Source: SZAS-3 sp964386785 (GTDB lineage: Bacteria; Chlamydiota; Chlamydiia; Chlamydiales; JAAKFR01). Taken from it: a stretch of 7,436 nucleotides of DNA. Positions 1-5,977 of this stretch are shown piece by piece (positions within the stretch are counted from its first letter, which is position 1; each line of letters begins with the position of its first letter). The notes beneath the pieces were generated by a model. It was not told the origin of the DNA, did not search any database, and worked only from the letters and a program-made list of their open reading frames with translations. The stretch spans positions 1 to 7,436 of the forward strand of contig CAYLUD010000050.1 in assembly GCA_964386785.1 (NCBI GenBank), read 5' to 3'. A program made the position numbers and the translations under genes.

Positions 1-402
1 TTTAATCACTTGTAGATGACCGCCACCTGCAGCTGTCTTCATATTTTTTACGAGTGCATAGTAAGCGGATATCGTCGCTTGTAATGCAACAAGGTCTTTT
101 TGTCGCTTGGATGAGCGCTCTCTGATTGTATGCATTTTATAGATGCCATAGGCAGCAACGACTCCCACAACGAAACTTCCAAGAGTTGCAGTCCATGAGC
201 TCCAGTTGTGCGGAGTCATGCTCAGAGAACCAATCAGGGAAGCTACGTGTTTAGAGTGAAGCAAACCGTGGGATTGTAATAATCCCGTAATTCCAAAACC
301 GATACCAATCACAGCCAATGCAGAGACGGCTATGGCTACCCAATACCAATGTTGACTGACTACTGAACCTGGCGCCTTGCCATCTATTGGGTTTACTGCC
401 AT
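1..402 (-). CDS. Hypothetical two-TM membrane protein, partial (C-terminus beyond window)
   Basis: An open frame runs from an ATG at 402-400 down to base 1 without a stop, giving the first 134 codons of a longer protein. I do not recognise a family. After a polar start (MAVNPIDGKAPGSVV) there is a hydrophobic helix at about residues 19-43 (starting HWYWVAIAVSALAV) and a second at about 67-86 (WTATLGSFVVGVVAAYGIY), separated by a roughly 24-residue loop. A basic, helical stretch follows (IRERSSKRQKDL). Predicted topology is a helical hairpin with the C-terminal part on one side. The Shine-Dalgarno match is weak (AGGG about 14 nt before ATG). In a chlamydial genome such an N-terminal hairpin could mark an inclusion-membrane protein, but the loop is rather long and the rest is unseen. 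Confidence 0.65.
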   Translation of the reverse strand, partial: MAVNPIDGKAPGSVVSQHWYWVAIAVSALAVIGIGFGITGLLQSHGLLHSKHVASLIGSLSMTPHNWSSWTATLGSFVVGVVAAYGIYKMHTIRERSSKRQKDLVALQATISAYYALVKNMKTAAGGGHLQVIK

Positions 403-456
403 AGCCTATAGGTGCCCTGTTTTAGTTTTCAGTTATTAGGATATTTTTATATAATA

Positions 457-486
457 ATTTTATTATAAAACTTGATTTTCAGTCAA
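457..486 (-). promoter_or_regulatory. Candidate sigma70-type promoter for the left-edge gene
   Basis: On the minus strand TTGACT (486-481) is followed after 18 bp by TAAAAT (462-457) in a very AT-rich stretch, about 55 bp upstream of the ATG at 402. The -35 hexamer lies in the last codons of the IS30 remnant. AT-rich DNA gives chance matches and other -10-like hexamers (TATAAT at 467-462) lie nearby, so this is tentative. Confidence 0.3.
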
Positions 487-826
487 ATTGATGTTTTTTT
501 TGATCTTGCCGGATGATCAAATTTTTTCTTGTTGACTGGGTAAGATTTGACCTTGCCCCCATAAACTGCCTAATCAAGCCATTTATGGGCCCATTCGACC
601 CCCGTTCCCAAGAGCGGTAGGGGCGTACAAAATACACAGTTGACCCTAACTTGCTCTTAAGAGCTTTCCCTACCTCATGGGCCTTTTTTCGAGATACCTG
701 AGCCAACAAGGTCAATTTTGCATGCCGCTCCACCATGGATACGATGGCCCCATTATGTTTCTTACCCATAATCGTATCGATCTCCCAATCCCCAAGGAGA
801 GATACCCTGCGGTCGTAATCGTGCAC
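479..826 (-). pseudogene. IS30-family transposase remnant (internally deleted, both ends lost)
   Basis: A 115-residue reading frame starting at a GTG (826) shows IS30-family landmarks: GDWEIDTIMG (residues 12-21), a VERHAKLTLL block (32-41), then PYRSWERGSN (69-78) and NGLIRQF (82-88). Intact IS30 proteins are about 300-350 residues. The N-terminal helix-turn-helix region is missing upstream of 826. About 35 residues that carry the TxDNG motif with the second catalytic Asp are missing near residues 60-65. The usual NEN before NGL reads NGP, so the catalytic Glu is lost. The C-terminal RPRK region is also gone. It keeps only the first catalytic Asp (WEID) and must be inactive. The frame is open by accident or because the decay is recent. 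Confidence 0.88.
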
Positions 827-1325
827 TGAAGCTGATGAAAGCGCATAAGCTTCTTTTACCTTACCATGTGAAACAAAGAGCGAAGAAAGCGCATGATGGG
901 CGCATTACGACAGATATTTCTAATGAGATGTGGGGAACGGGTGCAGCAAAGATCTATACGCTTGAAGATGGGTGAGTATGGTTTTTTGGTGTATTGGAGC
1001 AGTGGAATGCTGAATGTTTAGACTGGTACCTTACCAGTCAAGGGAATCGTTTTTCTGCGATTGAAGTTATCATACAAGATGTTGAGACTGTTTTTGGGGA
1101 AGCTATCAGCATGATTGCTCAGAGAGTCCATTTGAGAGTGGACCATGAGTCCCCTTTCTCTCTGATGGTTTTATTAAGCAGGCTCGCTATTGGGCGATCA
1201 CAATCAGTAAAGGGTTTGTACGAGAGCCAGAGACCAATGGAGTGATAGAGAGATTTCATAGGATGTGTAAGGAGCAAGTGGTACATGGAGGGCATTATCA
1301 TACCATTACTGGGATAGGCTCATAG
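823..1325 (+). pseudogene. IS3-family transposase (OrfB/rve core) remnant with stop and frameshift
   Basis: Conceptual translation in the frame of base 841 gives MKAHKLLLPYH, KKAHDGRITTD and WGTGAAKIYTLEDG. An in-frame TGA at 973-975 sits where relatives have Trp (TGG). Translation continues as VWFFGVLEQWNAECL up to RVDHESP (about 1135-1155). There a single-base loss moves the match to the frame of base 1155, which continues FLSDGFIKQARYW, FVREPETNGVIERF and KEQVVHGG, ending at TAG 1323-1325. After correcting the frameshift, exactly 35 residues separate the second Asp (VDH) and the Glu (IERF), the D(35)E spacing of IS3-family enzymes. The first Asp (WGTD in relatives) has become Gly. OrfA and the protein's N-terminal part are missing before 823. 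Inactive. Confidence 0.88.
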
Positions 1326-1337
1326 GCCAAACTATTT

Positions 1338-1344
1338 GGAAGAA
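1338..1344 (+). promoter_or_regulatory. Ribosome binding site of the MFS gene
   Basis: GGAAGAA, 9 nt before ATG 1354. It decides in favour of the ATG over the upstream TTG at 1336, which overlaps this site. Confidence 0.55.
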
Positions 1345-1353
1345 TCTGTGTTT

Positions 1354-2601
1354 ATGTTAGGATGCCTTCTTGTGTCTAAGTCTACTCCATTCCATGTGAT
1401 CTATTTTTCCGGATTTATCGACTATGCTGGTATTGCCATTGTCTATCCTATCTTTGCTCTGCTTTTTTTTGACCCTGCATTGCATTTTTTTGCATCAGAT
1501 ACATCAGTAGCTATTCGGGGTATCTGGTTGGGAGTTATGGTTGGTCTTTACCCAGCTGTCCAGTTTTTTAGCGCCCCTATTCTTGGAGCTCTATCCGATC
1601 GATATGGTCGCAAACATATCCTCACTGCATCCTTATGGATTAGTGCTATGGGGTATGCTTTTGCTGTATTGAGCTTGGTGACCCATCGGTTGGAGTTCCT
1701 GTCTTTGTATCGTATTTTAGCTGGAGTGGGGGCTGGTAATGGATCGATTCTTGGGGCTATGGTGGCAGATCGGAGTCCTCCTGAGGAACGATCTCGATAT
1801 TTTGGTCGCTTGAGTATGAGTTATGGAGCGGGGTTTACCCTGGCCCCTTTTTTGGGTGGAATGCTCACAAGCCATTTTGGCTATGTAGCCCCCTTTCTTG
1901 TTCCGTTTTTTTGTGTATTGCTAAACATTGTATTGGTGGTGAAACTCGTTGAAGAGACTGTTGCGCCAAAAGTCCATCTCCACAATATATGGAATAGCTG
2001 CTTGCATGGGCTTTTGCTTATCCGCAAAGCCCATCGTTTGCGATATCTGCGGCCTATTCTGTCTTCTTTGTTTATTTACACGCTGGGTTGGGCTTTTTTT
2101 ACAGAGTTTGTGCCCGTGTTCCTTTCTTCTCACTATGCTTTTACCCCTCAAGAAACAGGCCTATACTACGGGTATTCTGGATTATTTTATGCGATATCCG
2201 CTGGGTTTTTAGTTCCAAAGATCATTGGGTGGTGGAAGGCTGAATCCGTGCTTCCCTGGGCTCAAGGATTTGCAGGCTTATTTGTGATTGGTTTGCTATT
2301 CATAGCACATTCCCCATGGCTGTGGCTCTATATGCCTTTTGTAAATTTTTGGATGGCCTTTGTCTATCCTACCACGGTGACCTTGATCTCTACGCGCTCG
2401 GATGCTGCTGTGCAGGGGGAGGTAATTGGGATATATCAAGCTGTCAATGCATTAGCTATGGCAGTTTGTCCTCTGTGTACCGGCTTTTTAGCTTCCATAC
2501 ACCCGGAATCTGTAGTTGGATTGGGTGGCGGCGTGATGGCATTAGGTGGATTATTTTTATGGGTTATGCAACGGCTCGGCAGACAGAGTGTCGTAGCCTA
2601 A
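1354..2601 (+). CDS. MFS transporter, TetA-like drug/metabolite efflux family
   Basis: An integral membrane permease of about 415 residues, the normal size for 12-TM major facilitator transporters. Helix 1 carries GFIDYAGIAIVYPIF, like the N-terminus of TetA-type antiporters. The cytoplasmic 2-3 loop has motif A, GALSDRYGRK. The helix 4-5 region has RILAGVGAGNGSILGAMVAD followed by PPEERSRYFG, and the second half has QGEVIGIYQAVNALAM, also TetA-like. A central hydrophilic stretch (about residues 203-238) separates the two six-helix halves. I chose ATG 1354 because GGAAGAA (1338-1344) lies 9 nt upstream; the in-frame TTG at 1336 would add six residues and has a poorer site. The substrate cannot be read from sequence; drug efflux or metabolite export are both possible. 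It starts 28 bp after the IS3 remnant and converges on recF. Confidence 0.88.
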   Translation: MLGCLLVSKSTPFHVIYFSGFIDYAGIAIVYPIFALLFFDPALHFFASDTSVAIRGIWLGVMVGLYPAVQFFSAPILGALSDRYGRKHILTASLWISAMGYAFAVLSLVTHRLEFLSLYRILAGVGAGNGSILGAMVADRSPPEERSRYFGRLSMSYGAGFTLAPFLGGMLTSHFGYVAPFLVPFFCVLLNIVLVVKLVEETVAPKVHLHNIWNSCLHGLLLIRKAHRLRYLRPILSSLFIYTLGWAFFTEFVPVFLSSHYAFTPQETGLYYGYSGLFYAISAGFLVPKIIGWWKAESVLPWAQGFAGLFVIGLLFIAHSPWLWLYMPFVNFWMAFVYPTTVTLISTRSDAAVQGEVIGIYQAVNALAMAVCPLCTGFLASIHPESVVGLGGGVMALGGLFLWVMQRLGRQSVVA

Positions 2602-2660
2602 GTGACTCTTGCAAAATGATCTAAGAATAGACGTAAAAAATGAAGAAACACCCCGCCATT

Positions 2661-2781
2661 TCGCATGCAATATGTAACTGATTTATTCGCAAACCTTGTG
2701 TTATCAGACCTGGCGAGCGTTTTGTTACTTGTCAAAGAGGTGGGTTTCTAGTACGAATAAAAACCAGTCATCTGCATGCGA
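2661..2781. repeat. Interrupted inverted repeat between convergent genes (structured RNA or bidirectional terminator candidate)
   Basis: TCGCATGCA (2661-2669) is the exact reverse complement of TGCATGCGA (2773-2781). Moving inward, ATG (2672-2674) can pair with CAT (2769-2771), ACTG (2677-2680) with CAGT (2765-2768), TTTATTCG (2682-2689) with CGAATAAA (2754-2761), and AAACC (2691-2695) with GGTTT (2743-2747). About 29 possible pairs with small bulges therefore close a loop of roughly 47 nt. The element lies between the transporter stop (2601) and the recF stop (2790). No T-run directly follows either arm, so it is not a textbook intrinsic terminator. It could be a shared transcription end, an antisense/small RNA, or a relic of a mobile element. 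The terminal arms are too good to ignore; function is inferred only. Confidence 0.5.
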
Positions 2782-2789
2782 GAAAACAG

Positions 2790-3773
2790 TCACAGCTCAA
2801 TAGTGTGTACGTCTCCTTTTGCGGTAAAAGGGATAGCAGAACTTAAGATTACCTGAGAAAAAGAAGTAACTGCTTCTAAAAGAGTACATAAGCGCTGCGA
2901 GTCAAAGCCTAATCCAGCATCATCAATCAGCAATAAGGGATGGGAGCCTATGTGTTGACGCAAGTGATGAAATTGAGCCAGCCGTACAGCGATAACGGCG
3001 GATCGTTTTTGGCCCTCTGAGGCAAAGCTTTTAGCGGGTTGATTTTGAAGAAAGATGGTAAAATCTTCTTTATGTGGCCCCGAGAGAGTCCACCCTATTT
3101 CTTTTTCTTTTTTGTATTGAGGAAGAAATGGGCTGGAATGAAAAACTATATGCAACCTTTCTGAAAAAATCGATTCCTGCAATTGCGCTAGTGCCTCGTT
3201 TCTTGTTGAGCTGATGATTTCACCAGCTTGTATCATGATCTCGTCAAAGGAGGCTACAATCGCTGAAGAGGCTCGTTGTTTTAATGCTGCATTGCGCTGT
3301 TCTAGAGCTCGGTGATATCGAGATAGTTGGAAAAGATAACTGGGCGAGAGCTGAGAAAGATATAGATCTAAAAATTGTCGTCGATGGGCAGGGGATCCAT
3401 CGATCAGATGAATGTCGTACGGGGTTAATGTAATACCCGGGAGGATACCTACGAGATCGCTCAGTTTTTCTAAGGGGCTCTCATTATGAAGGATTTTTCG
3501 CAAGGTTCCATTATATGAAAATTGCAAGGTTTCTTCATGCTTGCCAGAGCTGATCCAAGCTTCAATTTGGAATTGAGATCGACCTTCTTGGATCAGATGG
3601 CGTAAGTGTGGAGTGCGAAAGGAGCGCCCACAGAACAGCATATGAATAGCTTCTAAAATCGTTGTTTTTCCAGAGCCGTTTGGGCCCAGGATATAATTGA
3701 CACCAGGAGCAAACTCAACATGGCGTTCCCCATGATTTCGCACATTGGATAAAGCAATGGATTTAAGAATCAT
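2790..3773 (-). CDS. recF: DNA replication and repair protein RecF
   Basis: SMC/ABC-type ATPase that loads at single-strand gaps and helps RecO/RecR place RecA on SSB-coated DNA. The start MILKSIALSNVRNH is the family's canonical N-terminus, so ATG 3773 is chosen; the 24 codons upstream in the same frame only read through dnaN. Visible motifs are Walker A GPNGSGKT (residues 30-37), GRSFRT (49-54), DGSPAHRRQFLD (125-136), SGPHKEDF (231-238), an ABC-signature-like SEGQKRS (252-258) and Walker B LLLIDD (280-285). At 327 residues it is shorter than the usual 350-370. The gap lies between about 215 and 228, where relatives have a longer helical segment before GPH. The ATG sits inside the last codons of dnaN (11-bp overlap) without its own Shine-Dalgarno sequence, which indicates translational coupling. 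Confidence 0.96.
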   Translation of the reverse strand: MILKSIALSNVRNHGERHVEFAPGVNYILGPNGSGKTTILEAIHMLFCGRSFRTPHLRHLIQEGRSQFQIEAWISSGKHEETLQFSYNGTLRKILHNESPLEKLSDLVGILPGITLTPYDIHLIDGSPAHRRQFLDLYLSQLSPSYLFQLSRYHRALEQRNAALKQRASSAIVASFDEIMIQAGEIISSTRNEALAQLQESIFSERLHIVFHSSPFLPQYKKEKEIGWTLSGPHKEDFTIFLQNQPAKSFASEGQKRSAVIAVRLAQFHHLRQHIGSHPLLLIDDAGLGFDSQRLCTLLEAVTSFSQVILSSAIPFTAKGDVHTIEL

Positions 3774-4866
3774 CCGCAAAACGTAGGGGCATAATAACAA
3801 ACAGCCCATTGAGAGAGTCAGTGATGATTCCTGGATTATATGCATCGGTGACCATTAAACGCACTGTCTCATCCTTACTGTGTTTGAGAATATCTAAAAA
3901 GTATTGTGGATGGAATGCGACTTCAATTTTAGGTCCATGGTAGTGGACAGGCATGCTAACTTTGCCTTCTCCAATATCAGCGCTATTTGCACTCAATATT
4001 AATTCCCCAGGCTGGAATGTGAATCGGGTAGATTGAGACTCTTCTGTGGTAAATAAGGATATTTGTCGCAGTAAGGTCATCAGTTCTTCTCGATGAATTT
4101 CTACACTGGTATCCCCGGGTGTTTCCATGATCTGCTGAAAATCAGGATACTTGCCCGACAGGAGCTTGGTTACAAAAAATGTATGATTTACCTCTAAAGC
4201 TAGTTTGTCTGGTAGCAGATAGAGGGTAGCCTCTCCTTCATCTGTCAATAACTTGATCATTTCATCTACGGCTTTAGTAGGCAGAATGTACTCTTCTACT
4301 CCTTCTATAGGGGACTCAATACCACATTCTGTTTTTGCTAGCCGTTTGCCATCTGTAGCTACGAGGAGCAATCGCCCATCTACAATGCGCAGGAGTAGCC
4401 CATTTAACATAAGCAGTTGATCTTCTTTAGAAACTGCAAATACAGTGCGATAGAGCATTTCCTTTAATGTGGAGCTAGGCACCTGAATTCGATTGGCTTC
4501 TGCAAAATCAGGAAGCTCGGGATAGGCTGTACGCTCCATACCATGGAGTCGAAAGCGAGAGGAGCCAGAACGGATTTCTACCATTTCTCCAGAGGTGCCT
4601 GAAATTTCCAAATTCTGATCGGTTAATTCGCGCACTAGCTGAAAGAAACGCTTAGAAGGGATTAATAGAGCACCTTTCTCCACAATGCGAGCTTGACCGT
4701 GACAACGAGCCCCTACGGTCAGATCTGTTGCGGTGAGGATGAGCTCTTGTCCCTCTGTTTCTAACAATACGTGAGATAGTACAGGGATAGGGGGGCTTTG
4801 TGGAGCTATATTCTGAATATTACGGATCAGACGTAGTAGTTCTTGGCGTGAAACAACCAGCTTCAT
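3763..4866 (-). CDS. dnaN: DNA polymerase III subunit beta (sliding clamp)
   Basis: Homodimeric ring that encircles DNA and tethers replicative polymerase and repair proteins. At 367 residues it matches the family (366 in E. coli). Recognisable blocks are the N-terminal MKLVVSRQELL and IPVLSHVLLE, TATDLTVG (46-53), FAVSKEDQLLMLNGLLL and VATDGKRLA in the second of three clamp domains, the SGKYPDF motif that opens the third part, and the C-terminal VIMPLRF, equivalent to the end of the E. coli protein (VMPMRL) that lines the partner-binding cleft. A five-residue tail (FADDS, counting the Phe) extends past that point and its codons contain the recF start. The gene has a strong Shine-Dalgarno sequence and a near-consensus promoter, and heads a dnaN-recF operon. 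The gene is complete with no oddities in its core. Confidence 0.97.
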   Translation of the reverse strand: MKLVVSRQELLRLIRNIQNIAPQSPPIPVLSHVLLETEGQELILTATDLTVGARCHGQARIVEKGALLIPSKRFFQLVRELTDQNLEISGTSGEMVEIRSGSSRFRLHGMERTAYPELPDFAEANRIQVPSSTLKEMLYRTVFAVSKEDQLLMLNGLLLRIVDGRLLLVATDGKRLAKTECGIESPIEGVEEYILPTKAVDEMIKLLTDEGEATLYLLPDKLALEVNHTFFVTKLLSGKYPDFQQIMETPGDTSVEIHREELMTLLRQISLFTTEESQSTRFTFQPGELILSANSADIGEGKVSMPVHYHGPKIEVAFHPQYFLDILKHSKDETVRLMVTDAYNPGIITDSLNGLFVIMPLRFADDS

Positions 4867-4871
4867 TGGGG

Positions 4872-4877
4872 CTCCTT
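4872..4877 (-). promoter_or_regulatory. Ribosome binding site of dnaN
   Basis: Minus-strand AAGGAG, 5 nt before ATG 4866. It is the only strong Shine-Dalgarno sequence in the window. Confidence 0.8.
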
Positions 4878-4890
4878 AGTAGACTTCGAG

Positions 4891-4918
4891 ATTATAAAGG
4901 GAAGTCAGAGGAAGTCAA
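4891..4918 (-). promoter_or_regulatory. Promoter of dnaN-recF (sigma70/sigma66 type)
   Basis: Minus-strand TTGACT (4918-4913), 16-bp spacer, then TATAAT (4896-4891). The -10 is perfect and the -35 is five of six. A start near 4884 would give a leader of about 18 nt that contains the AAGGAG site. Confidence 0.75.
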
Positions 4919-4939
4919 TCCTTATATAAAGAATAAGGA
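4919..4939. promoter_or_regulatory. 7-bp inverted repeat abutting the dnaN -35 (operator or weak terminator)
   Basis: TCCTTAT (4919-4925) and ATAAGGA (4933-4939) are perfect reverse complements with a 7-nt spacer. The repeat touches the dnaN -35 box and follows the stop of the upstream gene (4978) by about 40 bp. With no T-run after it in the minus direction, an operator-like role for dnaN fits at least as well as termination of the upstream transcript. Confidence 0.4.
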
Positions 4940-4977
4940 TAGATGATTCCGTACCAATCAAGTAGTCTTTTCTTTAT

Positions 4978-5874
4978 TTAGGATTGGGTCGTGGGAGGGA
5001 GAAGAAGATAGGCGTTCTTCATGCCGTTTATAGCACAATAAGATAATGAAAAGGCCTTATTACATCCGGAAAGTTGAATCTCTTGGGTAACTCGATTGCT
5101 AGCTGCCGTACTATTTTGAGGTAACTCAAAATAGTATTTAATTATGGTTGGGTCGAAGGGAGGCTGTTGATCCTCCTTTGTTGTCTGATCGTAGTTTTTG
5201 GTAAAAACATGGAATCCAAAATCGTCGCAGTGTATATGAGCCATGACGTCAGAGTGTTCCTTTGGTGATGGACACCATTGCCAAACGCGCTTGCCCATTA
5301 CCGATGTTGTAATCAACCCATCTTGATACCAACTTTTCTCAGCACGCGGTTCCTGGGATTGGAGCCAGCGAAAACCCTCCATGTTCTCGGGTAGTTTAGG
5401 GAATCTAGCCCGATCAAGAAATACCCCAATGACTGGATAGGACGTGTCATTCACAGTAAAAACAGCGTGTAAAACGGGAAGGCCTGCGATACGCAGTGAA
5501 TGGGGTGGTTGATAGAGTGCAAACTCTTGATTATCACATTTATAGATTACACTCCCCCATCTTCTTGAGTCGAGTGCAGATTGTATCGGTGTTGTAGCGT
5601 GAGGAGAAGGCGTAGGTGTAGACGGCAGCGTTCTCGTAGGCTGGTTAGAACATTCTTCAAAAGCCATTCTCGTGACGCGGATCATTGCAAGCAAGGAACA
5701 ACATGAACCTGTAATTTTTAATGCAAGACCGGTGATTCCTCCATAATAGCCACCGAATCCAAGCATAGTGAAAGACCCAATCAGAAAGATAAGCTCTAAT
5801 GCAACCCGCAGAGGTTGCGACTCCAGGCGATTGGGGGCAAAAATGATATCAGAACAAGGTCTAACTGAGTTCAT
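4978..5874 (-). CDS. Hypothetical protein with N-terminal hydrophobic hairpin, Inc-like candidate
   Basis: A complete 298-residue protein of no family I recognise. After a 22-residue polar start come two hydrophobic segments, about 23-46 (VALELIFLIGSFTMLGFGG) and 47-67 (ITGLALKITGSCCSLLAMI), separated only by a Gly/Tyr-rich turn. A basic RVTRM, a Pro/Thr/Ser-rich linker (about 76-97) and a soluble C-terminal domain of about 200 residues rich in Trp, Tyr and His follow. No cleavable signal peptide or enzyme motif is visible. The bilobed hydrophobic hairpin with cytosolic tails is the known hallmark of chlamydial inclusion-membrane (Inc) type III effectors; calling this one an Inc is inference. 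It sits between smpB and dnaN, which are direct neighbours in C. trachomatis as I recall, so it looks like a lineage-specific insertion. No Shine-Dalgarno sequence precedes the ATG. Confidence 0.75.
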   Translation of the reverse strand: MNSVRPCSDIIFAPNRLESQPLRVALELIFLIGSFTMLGFGGYYGGITGLALKITGSCCSLLAMIRVTRMAFEECSNQPTRTLPSTPTPSPHATTPIQSALDSRRWGSVIYKCDNQEFALYQPPHSLRIAGLPVLHAVFTVNDTSYPVIGVFLDRARFPKLPENMEGFRWLQSQEPRAEKSWYQDGLITTSVMGKRVWQWCPSPKEHSDVMAHIHCDDFGFHVFTKNYDQTTKEDQQPPFDPTIIKYYFELPQNSTAASNRVTQEIQLSGCNKAFSLSYCAINGMKNAYLLLPPTTQS

Positions 5875-5880
5875 ATTAAC

Positions 5881-5909
5881 ATTATATAAAACGATTTAAA
5901 ATATTGCAA
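5881..5909 (-). promoter_or_regulatory. Promoter of the Inc-like gene, possibly giving a leaderless mRNA
   Basis: Minus-strand TTGCAA (5909-5904), exactly 17 bp, then TATAAT (5886-5881). Only six bases separate the -10 from the ATG at 5874. Initiation at the normal distance would begin on or next to the start codon, in line with the missing Shine-Dalgarno sequence. Confidence 0.6.
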
Positions 5910-5926
5910 TTTATATTTCGAAAAAA

Positions 5927-5939
5927 ATCTGTAACAGAT
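5927..5939. promoter_or_regulatory. Palindrome upstream of smpB promoter
   Basis: ATCTGT-A-ACAGAT is a perfect 6-bp inverted repeat with a one-base centre. It ends one base before the candidate smpB -35 and lies 17 bp outside the -35 of the divergent gene. It has the shape of a dimeric repressor site; no regulator is identified. Confidence 0.35.
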
Positions 5940-5940
5940 C

Positions 5941-5969
5941 TTGACGATTAGAGAGATAGGGAATAAGAT
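5941..5969 (+). promoter_or_regulatory. Candidate promoter of smpB
   Basis: TTGACG (5941-5946), 17-bp spacer, TAAGAT (5964-5969). The -35 is five of six and the -10 four of six. Only eight bases lie between it and ATG 5978, so the leader would be almost absent, and no convincing Shine-Dalgarno sequence is seen (AGGG is about 17 nt away). Confidence 0.45.
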
Positions 5970-5977
5970 CCTCTATT

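Noticed and set aside
994..1245. Apparent 83-residue gene
   Set aside because: It is the middle piece of the IS3 transposase remnant between the TGA at 973 and the frameshift near 1152, not a separate gene.
1119..1301. Minus-strand open frame over the IS3 remnant
   Set aside because: Antisense shadow of the transposase; the composition has no independent coding support.
1921..2624. Three open frames (minus 1921-2151, plus 1949-2212, plus 2316-2624) overlapping the transporter
   Set aside because: Shadow frames of a clear membrane-protein gene, with no family motifs and no ribosome binding sites.
2661..2781. Reading the inverted repeat as a MITE with terminal repeats
   Set aside because: No target-site duplication flanks the 9-bp arms, and the complementarity continues inward instead of being confined to the ends.
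3774..3845. In-frame upstream extension of recF by 24 codons from an ATG at 3845
   Set aside because: It lies wholly within dnaN in another frame; MILKSIALSN at 3773 is the family's normal N-terminus.
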